The translations under genes were made by a program, and so were the position numbers. The notes beneath the pieces are model-generated. The model was not told where the DNA came from. It did no database searches and saw nothing but the letters and a program-made list of their open reading frames with translations. DNA of 64,000 nucleotides, from contig NZ_CP014692.1 in assembly GCF_002005445.1 (NCBI RefSeq), positions 1,922,001 to 1,986,000 of the forward strand, in the 5' to 3' direction. Source of the stretch: Acetobacter aceti (GTDB lineage: Bacteria > Pseudomonadota > Alphaproteobacteria > Acetobacterales > Acetobacteraceae). This document shows positions 32,543 to 43,600 of this stretch, in pieces (within the stretch, counting starts at the first letter, position 1; the number at the start of each line of letters is the position of its first letter).

Positions 32543-35200
32543 ATGCCAACAACAAATGAAATCCGCTCCGCTTTCCTGAATTACTTTGCGTCCAACGAAC
32601 ATCAGATTGTCCCCTCGTCGTCGCTGGTTCCCAGCAATGACCCGACACTGCTGTTCACGAATGCCGGAATGGTGCAGTTCAAGAACGTCTTTACCGGACA
32701 GGAAACGCGCCCTTATTCGCGCGCAACAACTGCGCAGAAAGTCGTGCGGGCTGGTGGCAAGCATAACGATCTCGATAATGTCGGCTATACCGCCCGGCAT
32801 CACACCTTCTTCGAGATGATGGGCAACTTCTCCTTCGGCGATTATTTCAAGCCTCGCGCAATTGAGCTCGCGTGGAATCTGATCACAAAAGACTTTGGTC
32901 TCCCCAAAGAGAAACTCCTCGTCACCGTCTATTCGGAAGACGAGGAAGCTGCAGGTCTCTGGCGCAAGATTGCCGGTCTTTCTGATGACCGTATCATCCG
33001 TATCCCAACCTCCGATAATTTCTGGCGCATGGGCGACATCGGGCCGTGCGGTCCCTGCTCGGAAATTTTCTATGACCACGGACCAGATGTGTTCGGCGGA
33101 CCTCCGGGATCTCCTGACGAGGATGGTGATCGCTTCGTGGAGATCTGGAACCTCGTGTTCATGCAGTTCTTCGAGGATCCACCGGGCACGCGCACGCCGC
33201 TCCCCAGCCCCTCAATTGATACGGGCATGGGGCTCGAACGCTTTGCGGCCATCATGCAGGGAAAGCGCGATAACTACGATACCGATACATTCCGCTCTTT
33301 GATTCTGGCTTCAGCCGATGTGACATCACAGGATGCCGATGGCCAGTTCAAGGCAAGCCACCGTATCATCGCCGACCATCTGCGCTCCACCGCGTTCCTG
33401 ATCGCGGACGGCATCCTCCCCGCCAAAGATGGTCGTGGCTACGTGCTGCGCCGGATCATGCGTCGCGCCATGCGCCATCTGCACATGATGGGCACATCCG
33501 AACCGGTCTTCCACAAGCTGCTTCCAGCCCTCATCCAGCAGATGGGCACGGCCTATCCGGAACTCGGTCAGGCGGAAGCCCTGATCCGTGAAACGATGCG
33601 TGGCGAGGAAGAGCGGTTCAAGGCGATGCTGGGGCGCGGACTTTCCCTGCTCTCGGAAGAAACCGAAAAACTCTCCGCTGGCGGTGCATTGCCCGGTGAT
33701 GTGGCCTTCAAGCTTTACGATACGTTCGGCTTCCCGCTTGATCTGACACAGGATGCGCTCCGCGCCAGCGGTCATCTGGTGGATGTCCCCGGCTTCGAAG
33801 CCGCCATGAAAGTGCAGCGGGACCGTGCCCGTGCGGCGTGGTCAGGCTCCGGCGACACTGCCGTCGAAACCGTCTGGTTCGAAGCGCGCGACAGGTTCGG
33901 TGCGACGGAATTCCTTGGCTACACAGCAGAAACCGCGCAGGCGGAAGTGCAACTGATCGCCTCGGGTGGCGTCAGTGTTGAAACCGCCGGACCAGGCGCC
34001 GAGGTCGCAATCCTGCTCAACCAGACGCCTTTCTACGGTGAGAGTGGTGGACAGGTTGGCGACACCGGCGAGATCATCGCACCGGGCGTAAAGGTAGCCA
34101 TTTCGGATACCCAGAAAAAGCTCGGCGATCTTCTTGTGCATTATGGCACCGTGACGGAAGGCACCCTGAAAGCGGGAATGGCGGTCACGGCGCAGGTGAA
34201 CCATGCCCGTCGCTCCGCTACTCGTGCGCACCATTCCGCGACCCACCTTCTGCATGAAGCGATGCGTCGTCGTCTGGGCGACCATGTCATGCAGAAAGGC
34301 AGCCTCAATACGCCGGATCGCCTGCGCTTCGATGTCAGCCAGCCTCGCCCGATCACCCGGGAAGAACTGAACGACATCGAGGCTGAAGTGAATGCCCGTA
34401 TCCGGGAGAACACGGCTGTTACAACCCGGATCATGACGCCTGATCAGGCTTCGGGCGAAGGCGCGATGGCTCTGTTCGGTGAGAAATACGGCGATGAAGT
34501 CCGTGTCGTCTCCATGGGCGGCAAGGATGCTGATGGCAGCAAGCCTGCGTGGTCTGTCGAGTTGTGCGGTGGAACCCATGTCAGCCGCACAGGCGACATT
34601 GGCCTGTTCCGCATTTCCTCGGAAACAGGTGTCTCGGCTGGCGTGCGACGGATCGAGGCTCTGGCCGGTTCCGCCGCAGAGAGCGTTTCCGTCGCCAATG
34701 AAGAACGCCTTACCCAGATTGCCGCCATGCTGAAAGTGACAGTATCGGAAGCGCCTGAGCGCCTCGCCACGCTTCTGGATGAACGCAAGCTCATGGAGCG
34801 CAAAATCTCCGAGCTTCAGCGCAAGCTGGCGGCTGGCGGAAACGACGCGGCCAAGATTGAGACCATTGCAGGAATCCCTTTTGCCGGTCGCAATGTCGGG
34901 GAAACTCCCGCCAAGGAACTGAAGGGGTTGGCCGACACAATTGGCAAGCAGATTGGCGAAGGCGTCGTTGCTCTGGTCTCGACAGCCGACGGAAAGGCCA
35001 GCGTTGTCGTGTCCGTCAATCCCACGCTGCCGGAAGGCCTTGACGCGGTAACACTCGTCAAGGCCGCAAGCGCTGCTCTTGGTGGCAAAGGCGGTGGTGG
35101 ACGCCGGGATATGGCACAGGCCGGCGGCCCGGATGTCGAGGCTGCCGAGACCGCCCTCAACGCCGTTCGCGCAGGCATTGAAGCAGCAGTAAACGCCTGA
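32543..35200 (+). CDS. alaS: Alanine-tRNA ligase
   Basis: An 885-residue class II synthetase. The start [20 protein letters not shown] and the [21 protein letters not shown] segment (motif 1 region) are standard. The editing domain has [11 protein letters not shown] near residue 560 and the zinc-binding [13 protein letters not shown] near 674. The C-terminal DHHA1-type region ends [14 protein letters not shown]. It charges tRNA(Ala) and clears misacylated Ser and Gly. The start at 32543 is chosen over 32504 because it begins the conserved N-terminus. It appears monocistronic. Confidence 0.97.
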   Translation: MPTTNEIRSAFLNYFASNEHQIVPSSSLVPSNDPTLLFTNAGMVQFKNVFTGQETRPYSRATTAQKVVRAGGKHNDLDNVGYTARHHTFFEMMGNFSFGDYFKPRAIELAWNLITKDFGLPKEKLLVTVYSEDEEAAGLWRKIAGLSDDRIIRIPTSDNFWRMGDIGPCGPCSEIFYDHGPDVFGGPPGSPDEDGDRFVEIWNLVFMQFFEDPPGTRTPLPSPSIDTGMGLERFAAIMQGKRDNYDTDTFRSLILASADVTSQDADGQFKASHRIIADHLRSTAFLIADGILPAKDGRGYVLRRIMRRAMRHLHMMGTSEPVFHKLLPALIQQMGTAYPELGQAEALIRETMRGEEERFKAMLGRGLSLLSEETEKLSAGGALPGDVAFKLYDTFGFPLDLTQDALRASGHLVDVPGFEAAMKVQRDRARAAWSGSGDTAVETVWFEARDRFGATEFLGYTAETAQAEVQLIASGGVSVETAGPGAEVAILLNQTPFYGESGGQVGDTGEIIAPGVKVAISDTQKKLGDLLVHYGTVTEGTLKAGMAVTAQVNHARRSATRAHHSATHLLHEAMRRRLGDHVMQKGSLNTPDRLRFDVSQPRPITREELNDIEAEVNARIRENTAVTTRIMTPDQASGEGAMALFGEKYGDEVRVVSMGGKDADGSKPAWSVELCGGTHVSRTGDIGLFRISSETGVSAGVRRIEALAGSAAESVSVANEERLTQIAAMLKVTVSEAPERLATLLDERKLMERKISELQRKLAAGGNDAAKIETIAGIPFAGRNVGETPAKELKGLADTIGKQIGEGVVALVSTADGKASVVVSVNPTLPEGLDAVTLVKAASAALGGKGGGGRRDMAQAGGPDVEAAETALNAVRAGIEAAVNA

Positions 35201-35227
35201 ACAGCAGGGTATAAAACAGTCAGAGAC

Positions 35228-35260
35228 ACCCGGATGATGCTTATTGCTTTATCCGGGTTT
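35228..35260 (+). terminator. Probable terminator after alaS
   Basis: ACCCGGAT and ATCCGGGT form an 8-bp stem with a 15-base AT-rich loop, followed by TT, 28 bases after the alaS stop. The long loop and short U-tract make it weak. Confidence 0.45.
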
Positions 35261-35667
35261 GAACGCTGAGCCATTTGGCGAAGCAGCTTTGTGCTCTGTA
35301 ATTGCCTTCATCTGACAGAGGCCCTCTGTGGGAATGATCACCACGGGGCTCGCCTGCAAAACTTTCGGCCCGCTGTCTGAAATTGCTCACTGAAGCCGCA
35401 TTGTGGTTTGATTACAAACAGACAGAAGGCTTTAACTTAAACCTCTGATAATAAAATATAAAAATATTTTCTGGTATTTTTTAGAGAAGCCAAACTCCAT
35501 AAGACTTTAAAATAAAGCCTCATCGCACGGGCGTATGGCCTACAGGGGAAACTGTGGGTAGCTTTTACAAGCGCCGTCACAGACTGTTCCGGGCAGGATA
35601 GGAAGTCAGACTTCACTGTCCCCACCGGTCCGACATGTTTTTCTGATGTCGGACCGGCAGGCTGCAA
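35261..35667. other. Intergenic region without supportable gene
   Basis: About 400 bases between alaS and the convergent fasciclin gene. The part around 35440-35490 is AT-rich. I see no ORF with protein-like composition and no RNA gene. Confidence 0.4.
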
Positions 35668-36429
35668 TCAGTGTGTCGCGGGTAGCGAAGTTGCCACTAC
35701 ACCCTTGGGAGCGGCGGGTTTCGTAACAGGCTGGGAAAGAAAAACAGGCGCCAGTGTTGACTGTGTAAAGTACAGGACACCATTCGACTGAGGAATACCG
35801 GTCACCCACAGGTGATTACTGGCGCCTGCAACATTGCTGATCATGGGCTGCCCGGATACCGGGTCCAGCGAGAAGGTGAGCGGAATGCCTGCAAGCGTAT
35901 TCAGGCTGAAAGCATGAGTGGGCGATTTGGTGACTGCGTCCTTTATCCGCTTCACAGGCCACTTTCCATTCACGATGGTATAGGAGATCAGCGCCTTCAG
36001 AGCCGAACTGTTGGACGGGTCAAGCAACCCGTTCCGGAACTGGGCCGAGTAATGCGCCAATGGTTCATTGGGAATGGCAAAGACCGTATAAGGCCCCTTT
36101 TCCTGCAGGACCGCGAAATAACCCGAAACGTGAAGCGCCTGAGCATAATTCGTCAACTCGATCGCCGCTGACACAGCCTCGGAAATCGGGCGGTCACAGT
36201 AAATCGGCGTTTCAGGGTCCGCATAGGCAATACGGCTGTCTGGCGCGTCTTTCTCTCCGGCAGGAGCGTAATTTCTGGTGCCAGACAGTGTCGGAGCCAT
36301 GAACGAACAGACGCTACCCACCTGCTTGTAGGAATCCTGCCGTGCCGTACTCTGGCATCCCCCGGCGAACAGCACCATCACCATAGCAGCGCCTGCCGCG
36401 CTCCACTGCACTGCCCGCTCTGGCCGCAT
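35668..36429 (-). CDS. Fasciclin (FAS1) domain lipoprotein
   Basis: A 253-residue protein with a lipoprotein signal (AAMVMVLFAGGCQS). A linker region leads to a FAS1 domain near residues 85-235: ISEAVSAAIELTNYAQALHV, YTVFAIPNEPLAHY, LKALISYTIVNGKWP and SNGVLYFTQSTLAPVF. FAS1 domains are adhesive or matrix-binding modules. The protein is likely held in the outer membrane. It is convergent with alaS and lies 155 bases after the Gly/Trp-rich lipoprotein gene on the same strand. Its specific role is unknown. Confidence 0.85.
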   Translation of the reverse strand: MRPERAVQWSAAGAAMVMVLFAGGCQSTARQDSYKQVGSVCSFMAPTLSGTRNYAPAGEKDAPDSRIAYADPETPIYCDRPISEAVSAAIELTNYAQALHVSGYFAVLQEKGPYTVFAIPNEPLAHYSAQFRNGLLDPSNSSALKALISYTIVNGKWPVKRIKDAVTKSPTHAFSLNTLAGIPLTFSLDPVSGQPMISNVAGASNHLWVTGIPQSNGVLYFTQSTLAPVFLSQPVTKPAAPKGVVATSLPATH

Positions 36430-36584
36430 ACCGATACCCCTAACTACAAAGCCTGTGCCCCCCGCCCGCGACGGTGGCTATTCTGTTACTCTTCTATGGG
36501 GTCCGGGTTTCGTATCTGTAAATCCCCCTCCAGACCACGGGGGAGGATTACATCTTTTTTCAAGTCTCTGGAAAGTGGAGAGAA

Positions 36585-37028
36585 TCAGCACCCGTCTCCA
36601 CGCATCGTCCAGCCACGAACCAGCCCCTCAGAGAGCTCGAACGTGGTCTGACAGACGGAGTTGTAATAGCTGGGGGGGAAGCCTCCGCCCATGCCCCAGC
36701 CCCCCATACCCCAGCCGCCCCAACCGCCCATGCCGCCCCAACCACCCCAGCCGGGGCCACCCCAACCAGGGCCGCCCCAGCCCCAGCCCCAGCCCATGCT
36801 GCCGGGATAGTACTGGGTTTCGTTGTCTATGTAGGCGAGGAACAGGTGGTTATTGGCCAGAAACGTCCGTGTCGGCACACCAAAGGCGCGGACGACATCC
36901 ACTTCCGTCTTGCCCACAAGCGCATCAAGCTGGCGACGCTGTTCCTTTGTGGGGCCGGAACATGCTGTCAGGGAGACCAGCATCAGAGAAGCGAGCGCCA
37001 GAGACGATCCAATACGCCGGATGACCAT
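36585..37028 (-). CDS. Lipoprotein with Gly/Trp-rich low-complexity segment
   Basis: A 147-residue protein with a lipobox (SLMLVSLTACSG). The N-terminal mature part, KEQRRQLDALVGKTEVDVVRAFGVPTRTF, resembles small lipoproteins of the SmpA/OmlA or DUF type that test a fold of two helices and a sheet. The middle holds about 40 residues of GGWG/GGPGWGG-type repeats, then a short polar tail with two Cys. The start at 37028 begins the signal; the frame to 37148 overlaps epmA. The function is unknown. Confidence 0.7.
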   Translation of the reverse strand: MVIRRIGSSLALASLMLVSLTACSGPTKEQRRQLDALVGKTEVDVVRAFGVPTRTFLANNHLFLAYIDNETQYYPGSMGWGWGWGGPGWGGPGWGGWGGMGGWGGWGMGGWGMGGGFPPSYYNSVCQTTFELSEGLVRGWTMRGDGC

Positions 37029-37110
37029 AACAAATTCCCCGATCATTTCTCCCGCACACTCAGGCTGGAGAGGGTGGCTACAGTGATTGGGATACGATGC
37101 TTGCGCGAAA

Positions 37111-38115
37111 TCATCCCATCCACAAGATATGTGAAAGGCATGGGGCACCCGTCGCCAGCATCACCAGCCGGTCAAACCCCAGCGCAATACCTGATGTTTG
37201 CGGCAGATAAGGCAAAGCCGCCAGTAGATTTTCATCCATGTTCCAATGCGGACGCCCTGGATAAAGCTCTGCCCGTCTCCGCCTGTCACTCTCGAACCGT
37301 TCTTTCTGTTCTGCGGAGTCAGACAGCTCCTCGAAAGCATTCGCCAGTTCGACTCCCCCGATATAAAGCTCGAATCGGAGCGCAACACGCGGATCTTTCG
37401 GACAACGACGCGCCAGAGCGGCCTGACTGGCAGGCCAATGCGTGAGAAAGGTCGGCCTGTCCCGGCCTATGACGGGTTCCACCCGCTCGAGAAGCAGTCG
37501 AAAGAAAAGATCCTCCCACTCTTCGCCCGCTCTCAGGGTGACACCAGCCTGTGACGCCAGTGCGCGCGCGTCATCGGCGGTGGCCAGAACATCCGCCCCG
37601 ACATGGCGCCTGAAAGCCTCCGCAACCGTCAGCCTCTCAAACGGTTCCGCAATCGGGATCACGCATCCATCGCGCCGGATGCTGGGAGGAAGCATCGTGC
37701 GGACAAATGCTTCCGTCTCGTCCATCAGGTCATCAAGACCGGCTCCCGGTCGATACCATTCCAGCATGGTGAATTCCGGCGCGTGCAGGGCGCTTCCTTC
37801 GCCATTGCGCCAGACGCGCGCGAGCTGGAAGATTTTCTCTCCCGTCGCGGCCACAATGCGTTTCATCGCAAATTCGGGACTTGTGTGCAGAAACAGCGGC
37901 TCCCGCTCACCCGTCGGAGTTTCGCGCTCCGTGGCGAAAACATGCAGATGCACTTCCTCGCCGGGTGTCGGGACCGCATACGGCGTTTCGACTTCCAGAT
38001 AGTCCCGGCCGTCAAAAAACGCTCGTAATCCCTGCATCATCAGGGCTCGACGACGCAGCAGAGGCAGACGTTCCGCAATGTGCCCGACATCTCCTCCTCT
38101 TCTTTCAGTCGTCAT
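37111..38115 (-). CDS. epmA: Elongation factor P lysyltransferase EpmA (PoxA/GenX)
   Basis: A 334-residue class II lysyl-tRNA-synthetase-like protein lacking the anticodon-binding domain. Motif 2-like FEMKR-type segment appears as HTSPEFAMKRIVA and QLARVWRNGEG; motif 3 is GIALGFDRLVML. It attaches (R)-beta-lysine to a conserved Lys of elongation factor P, relieving ribosome stalling at Pro runs. The start at 38115 (MTTERRGGD) has AAGGA five bases upstream. It diverges from epmB, which makes the beta-lysine, so the pair encodes two steps of one pathway. EF-P and EpmC are not in the window. Confidence 0.9.
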   Translation of the reverse strand: MTTERRGGDVGHIAERLPLLRRRALMMQGLRAFFDGRDYLEVETPYAVPTPGEEVHLHVFATERETPTGEREPLFLHTSPEFAMKRIVAATGEKIFQLARVWRNGEGSALHAPEFTMLEWYRPGAGLDDLMDETEAFVRTMLPPSIRRDGCVIPIAEPFERLTVAEAFRRHVGADVLATADDARALASQAGVTLRAGEEWEDLFFRLLLERVEPVIGRDRPTFLTHWPASQAALARRCPKDPRVALRFELYIGGVELANAFEELSDSAEQKERFESDRRRRAELYPGRPHWNMDENLLAALPYLPQTSGIALGFDRLVMLATGAPCLSHILWMG

Positions 38116-38209
38116 CGCTGTCCTTATATATTTTTCAACCGGCATTCTGTGACGCCGGGCAACTCTGCTGTCCACCATACCAGGCAAGCGTGCAACCGAC
38201 ACGCCCCAC

Positions 38210-38247
38210 GCTCTACGTTGCCCAAACAGCTCTACGTTGCCCAAACA
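38210..38247. repeat. 19-bp perfect tandem duplication in the epmA-epmB promoter region
   Basis: GCTCTACGTTGCCCAAACA occurs twice head to tail (38210-38228 and 38229-38247), 25 bases before the epmB start. It might double an operator, or be a recent slippage event. Confidence 0.85.
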
Positions 38248-38271
38248 CATGCAAACCCCTAGAAGCGCGCC

Positions 38272-39351
38272 ATGTCCCCGTCAGGCTCCCCCATTATAGG
38301 CATCAGGGCGAATTCCGCCCAAGCCCGCACGCTCCGCTCACCGGAAGAGCTGCTCGGGGCCGGTCTTGTCGAGAGGGAACAGCTACCGGCCATCACCCAT
38401 GTGGCGGAGCGTTACGCCACAGCGATCCCTTCCGCCTTCATGGAACTGATCGAAACGCCCGACGACCCGATCGGCCTGCAGGTCATACCCTCACCCGATG
38501 AACTACAGACCGCCCCTCATGAACTCGCCGATCCGATCGGCGACGACGCCCTGTCGCCAGTCCCCGGCATCGTCCATCGCTACGCCGACCGCGCCCTGCT
38601 CAAACCGCTTCTGATCTGCCCGCTCTATTGCCGTTTCTGTTTCCGGCGCGAGCATGTCGGCCCCGACGGCGGCCTCCTCGACGAAGAAGCCTTGACCGTC
38701 GCGTTCAGGTGGCTGCGGGAAAATACCGCCATTCGTGAAGTGATTCTGACCGGTGGCGATCCGCTGATGCTCTCTCCACGACGACTGGAGCATATCATGC
38801 GGGAACTGGCTTCCATCCCCCATGTCACGACCCTGCGAATTCACAGCCGTGTACCACTGGCCGCCCCCGAAAAAATTTCGGACGCGCTTCTGGACGCCAT
38901 GGATACCGACAAGGCGGTCTGGCTGGTCGTTCACGCCAATCATGCGCGGGAGTTCAGCCCTGCCGGACGTGAAGCCCTGAAAAAAATTCAGCGCAGAGGC
39001 ATTCCCGTTCTGGGGCAATCAGTTCTTCTGCGAGGCGTCAACGACAGTGAGGACGCTCTGGAAGGACTGTTTCGGGCCATGGTCGAAAGCAGGATGAAGC
39101 CCTACTATCTGCATCAGCTCGATCCCGCACCCGGCACCGCGCGCTTTCATGTTCCCATTGCGGAAGGACGCCAGCTTCTCGCGGGATTGCGTGGTCGTGT
39201 GACCGGGCTGGCCTGGCCGACCTACGTGCTGGATATTCCGGGAGGATATGGGAAGGTTCCGCTGGGACCGGACTATCTTGAGCCGTCCCTGAGCGCGGTC
39301 AGCGATCCGAACGGACAGAAACACACCATTCGCACGCCGGACAGTCTGTAA
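38272..39351 (+). CDS. epmB: EF-P beta-lysylation protein EpmB (lysine 2,3-aminomutase family)
   Basis: A 359-residue radical-SAM enzyme. The 4Fe-4S cluster motif CxxxCxxC is CPLYCRFC near residues 116-123. Further signatures are ILTGGDPLMLSPRRL, LRIHSRVPL and PYYLHQLDPAPGTARF. It converts (S)-lysine to (R)-beta-lysine, which EpmA then attaches to EF-P. The short length (lysine 2,3-aminomutases of catabolism exceed 400 residues) and linkage to epmA favour EpmB. It follows a 19-bp tandem duplication in the shared upstream region. Confidence 0.93.
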   Translation: MSPSGSPIIGIRANSAQARTLRSPEELLGAGLVEREQLPAITHVAERYATAIPSAFMELIETPDDPIGLQVIPSPDELQTAPHELADPIGDDALSPVPGIVHRYADRALLKPLLICPLYCRFCFRREHVGPDGGLLDEEALTVAFRWLRENTAIREVILTGGDPLMLSPRRLEHIMRELASIPHVTTLRIHSRVPLAAPEKISDALLDAMDTDKAVWLVVHANHAREFSPAGREALKKIQRRGIPVLGQSVLLRGVNDSEDALEGLFRAMVESRMKPYYLHQLDPAPGTARFHVPIAEGRQLLAGLRGRVTGLAWPTYVLDIPGGYGKVPLGPDYLEPSLSAVSDPNGQKHTIRTPDSL

Positions 39352-39394
39352 AAGTGGATCTGTGTGGCAGCCGAAGCCGCCACACAGACTGGCA

Positions 39395-39784
39395 TCACAT
39401 GTGAGTCGTGTCTGGCGCAGTCTGACCCTGTGGAGCCGGACCAGTGGTCTGCGGCGCACTGGTGCCGGGGTTCATTGTTCCCGGCTGGGTGGAGTGCTCG
39501 ACGTCATAGGCCGTGGCTTTCTCGGCGTAGGTGCCTTTTGCGCCAGGATGCTCCTTGTCATACAGAGCCGCCTTGGCACGGGATTCCTTGCGGTAGCGAT
39601 GACGGACATACATGCCGGTCACACAGCCGCCCATCGCGCCCAGAATTCCGTGATGATTGGCCACGTGGCCACCCACAGCTCCAGCGGCGCCATACTTGAG
39701 GCAGCCGCCGGGTTCGGCATGCGCCGCCGGAACCACACCGACAGCCATCACAGCCGCGAGGGAAAGGGAGAGAAGTTTTTTCAT
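39395..39784 (-). CDS. Small exported protein with glycine-rich segment
   Basis: A 129-residue protein with a signal peptide (MKKLLSLSLAAVMAVGVVPAAHA). A glycine-zipper-like stretch follows (YGAAGAVGGHVANHHGILGA, GGCVTGMYVRHRYRK), then a polar tail rich in Thr, Pro and Gln. Two Cys may pair in the periplasm. It resembles small exported glycine-zipper proteins common in acetic acid bacteria, of unknown role. It is convergent with epmB and divergent from the DsbA-like gene. Confidence 0.65.
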   Translation of the reverse strand: MKKLLSLSLAAVMAVGVVPAAHAEPGGCLKYGAAGAVGGHVANHHGILGAMGGCVTGMYVRHRYRKESRAKAALYDKEHPGAKGTYAEKATAYDVEHSTQPGTMNPGTSAPQTTGPAPQGQTAPDTTHM

Positions 39785-39993
39785 TGCAGCGCCATTTCAA
39801 AAATCAGGTTCCGCCGCAGCAGAACCAACTCTCCGAGTTTGCCCCAGAATTGCGGCGAAAACCAGAACAACGACAATACTTTGTAACATTTCACGCCTAT
39901 TGATGGTCCGTCCGGGCTTGACGTTCTCCCATGAGACCGGTCATGACCTCCGGCAGTTTTATCAAGTGGCCCAGTTTTGCGGAGTTCCATGTC

Positions 39994-40617
39994 ATGTCGC
40001 TTACACGCCGTGCCCTGCTTGCACTCACCGTTCCGGCCACGTTTGCTCCGGGTCTGATCGGGCAGGCCCTGTCCGCCGCCCCGGCCGATCCACGCATGGC
40101 GCCCCGCGCGTTCGGCAATCCGAACGCCAGGGTGGTGGTTGAGGAATGGTTCTCCTTCACCTGCCCGCACTGTGCCCGGTTCGAACTCGATGTGTTCCCG
40201 GAAGTCCGCAAAAAGCTGATCGACACAGGCCGCATCCGCTATGTCTTCTGCGACTTCCCGCTCGATCGCACGGCGCTGATGGCCACGCAGGTCGCCCGCA
40301 GCCTGCCGCTTGAGCGTTATGAGCCGTTCATGACGTCGCTGTTCTCAAACCTCGACCGCTGGGCGTATGGCGAGAACGTCAATCCGGAAGACCAGCTTCG
40401 CAAGATGGCCGGTCTCGCGGGCATGTCACCGGCCGAGTTCGACGCCGCAGTCAATGATGTCGCGTTCCAGAACGCCATCCTCGCCGAACAGACACGCGCC
40501 GAGAAAGACTACAAGATCGACAGCACTCCGGCCTTCCGTTTCAATAACGAGGTCTATCGTCAGGGTGAACTGACCTATGATGCATTCGAAAAGAAAGTCA
40601 TCGCGGCAGGCGGCTGA
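39994..40617 (+). CDS. DsbA-family thiol:disulfide oxidoreductase with Tat-like signal
   Basis: A 207-residue thioredoxin-fold protein. The signal starts MSLTRRALLALTVPATFAPG, a twin-Arg (TRRALL) pattern. The active site is CPHC near residue 55-58 (FSFTCPHCARFELDVF), and the cis-Pro loop is IDSTPAFRFNNEVY. It would oxidise or isomerise disulfides in the periplasm. The 207-residue length fits the DsbA/ScsC-like group. A DsbA-like gene just before smc is a common alphaproteobacterial order. The start at 39994 is chosen to begin the signal peptide. Confidence 0.87.
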   Translation: MSLTRRALLALTVPATFAPGLIGQALSAAPADPRMAPRAFGNPNARVVVEEWFSFTCPHCARFELDVFPEVRKKLIDTGRIRYVFCDFPLDRTALMATQVARSLPLERYEPFMTSLFSNLDRWAYGENVNPEDQLRKMAGLAGMSPAEFDAAVNDVAFQNAILAEQTRAEKDYKIDSTPAFRFNNEVYRQGELTYDAFEKKVIAAGG

Positions 40618-40697
40618 GACTTCCACCGGGCTGACAGTCTGACGACGAACGCTGGACACATCGTGTCTGACACCTTCACATCTGCCCGGGTCGCGGG

Positions 40698-43600
40698 ATG
40701 AGCGCACGCTTCGTCCAGCTACGCATCGCGGGCTTCAAAAGCTTTGCCGACCCGGTTTCCGTGGATATCCTCCCCGGCCTGACCGGTATTGTCGGTCCGA
40801 ACGGCTGCGGCAAATCCAATGTCGTGGAAGCACTCCGCTGGGCCATGGGCGAGAGTTCCGCCCGCTCCCTTCGCGGCGGCGAGATGGACGATCTCATCTT
40901 CGCCGGCACAACCAGCCGCCCTGCCCGTAATCTCGCTGAAGTCACGCTGGTTCTGGAAAACGCCAGGGGTCTTGGTCCCGGCCCGTTCGCCGGGCAGGAC
41001 GATCTGGAGGTGTCCCGTCGCGCCGAGCGTGGTTCCGGCAGTGATTACCGGCTGAACGGCAAGGCCATCCGTGCCCGGGACGTGCAGACCCTGTTCGCCG
41101 ACCTCGCTTCGGGCGCGCGTTCGTCGGCCATGGTCAGTCAGGGCCGCGTGGCGATGCTGGTCGGCGCACGTCCTGAAGAACGACGGACCATTCTTGAGGA
41201 AGCCGCGGGCATCACCGGCCTGCATGCGCGTCGGCATGAAGCCGAACTCAAGCTGCGCGCCACCGAAACCAACCTGACCCGCGCCGAAGACCTCCGGACC
41301 CAGTTGGAAAGCCGCCTTGAAGGGCTGACCGGTCAGTCCGAGCAGGCTTCCCGATACCGGGAACTCTCCTCCAGTCTGCGTGATGCGGAAGTCTCTCTGC
41401 TGGCATTGCTTCATGCCCGCGCACGCCAGCAGGTCGAACGAGCCAAACTGGCTGCCGTGCAGGCGCGCGCAGCCCTGATCGCCGCCGAAGACGCCTCCGA
41501 AACATCCGTTCTTGCGGACTATGAAGCCGAAAAGTCTCTTCCCGCCATCCGTGAAGCGGCGGAACTCGCCCGCACGGCGCTGGAACGGCAGAAAGTCGCG
41601 GCGGAAAGCGTGGCGCTTGAGGAACAGCGCGCCGCTCAGGCTGCTGAAGCCGCCGCGGAACGCCTCAGGCAGAGTGAGGCGGATCGTGATGCAGCCCGGT
41701 CGCGGCTTGAGGATGCTTCCGCCACGCTGGCCCGGCTAGAGGAGGATATGGCGGCGCTTCAGGCGGCCCGAGCCAGCCTGCCTGACCGACAGGCGGAAGC
41801 GGAGGCAAGTCTCACCGGACTTCAGGCAGCTTTGCAGGAAGCCTCCGAGAGACTGGAACGGCTGACGGCGGAAGCCACAGCGGCGCGGGCACGCTCCGAG
41901 CAGGCTCTGGCGGCTCTTGAGGCCGCGACCCTGCGCCATACCCGTCTTTCGGAAGATCATGCCGTGCTGAAAAGGCAGATCGAAGCGTTGCAGGCAGAAT
42001 GTCCTGCGCAGGAAGCTCTGAACGAAGCGGAGACGTCTGTTCAGCAGGCCGCGGCAACTCTGGCGGCCTGTCGGGAAGCGGCGGACGCGGCAACGCAGAA
42101 GCGTTCAGAAACACAGGTCGCGCTCTCCATCGCCCGCAATGCTGCGGATGCGACGAAAGCCCGGCATATCGAATGTGAAAAGGCCGTTGCGACAGCGACG
42201 GCCTCGCTCAACGGCCTTCGGAAGGACCGTGACGCGCTGGCTCTCCGCAAGGAGCAGACAGAACGCGAACTGGTGCCTGACACGCAGCGGAGCGCACTGG
42301 CGCAGGCTGTGACCGAGGCCGAAGCCGTACGGACACAGGCAGTCGCTGCGCTGGAAGCGGCGGAAGCCGAACGGGCAGCCGCCTCCACAGCCCTTGTCGA
42401 GGCGCGTGGCCGGATGCAGGAGGACAACGCTACCCGCGCCTCGGTCGCCGGCGCCGTTCAGACAGCCGAATCAGCTTTTCGACGCGCAGAACAGGAAGCC
42501 GGAACTTTTGCCCGTGATCTGGCGTCCGCCGAACAGAACGCCGTTCCGGATACTGTTCTGGAACAGGTCCAGAACGTCCGGGCGGAAGAAGAAAAGCGTC
42601 TCGCGGACGCCGAAACAGCTCTGGCCAACGCGGAGGAGGCTGCAACTCAGGCGGCAGCAGAGGCTCAGGAAGCCGACAGCATACTTGGCGCCCTGAAAGC
42701 GGAACTGACCCGTCTGAAAGCGCAGATTGAGGGATTGTCCCAGGCTCTCGGCGCTGATGAAGATGCTGACGAAGCCGCCCCTGTTTCCGGGCAACTGGAT
42801 ATTCCTGACGGTCTGGAAGTCGCCGTTGCCACTGTCCTGGCCGAAGGGCTTGATGCGCCGGATGCTGCTGTCGCCCCGGACTCTCCACGCTCATGGTCAT
42901 CACTGGGGCCGCTCGCGTCCCCTCGAGCCCTGCCGGTTCAGGCGACTTCCCTTGCCTCCCTTCTTCCCGCAGTGCCGCCTGCCCTGTCCCGCGCGCTTGG
43001 GCAGGCAGGACTTGTGGCTACCGTGGCAGACGGCGATGCGCTCGTATCCGCGCTTCAGGCGGGGCAATCTCTCATCACGCGGGATGGTGCGTTCTGGCGC
43101 TGGGATGGGTATCGTATTGTCGCCGGTCAGCCGAGCGCCGCCGCTCAAAGGCTGGCCCAGCGCCGTATTCTGAAGGAAACGCAGCTTCGTTTCGACGAGA
43201 GGGGCTCCGACCTCCCTGCTGTCGAACAGCAGGCCGCCAAGGCGGCTCAGGCCCGCAGTGAGGCGACTGAAGCGGTCCGCACGGCCCGTATGGCGCGGGC
43301 TACTTTTGAAGGTTCGCTCGGGAAGGCCCGTGCGGCGGAAGCGGAAACATCCCGCCGTCATGCCGCCGCCCGCGCCAGACTCGATGCCGTGCGCCCACAA
43401 TATGAGCGTGCGACACAGGCTCTCGCCGCCGCCAGACAGGCTGTTGTGGGTGCGCAGGCCACGCAGGCGGCGCTCCCTGCGCCGGAAGTGCTGCGTCTGG
43501 CGCATGAAGAGGCGAGATCCCGCGACCAGAAAGCCACCCAGATGGAAGCCGCGGCACGGGACTCCCGCCGCAAGGCTGATGCCGCTTTCGAGCAGGCGCG

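Noticed and set aside
35437-35667. Minus-strand ORF of 76 codons downstream of the fasciclin gene
   Set aside because: AT-rich tail with no conserved pattern, no ribosome site, and a composition like noncoding DNA.
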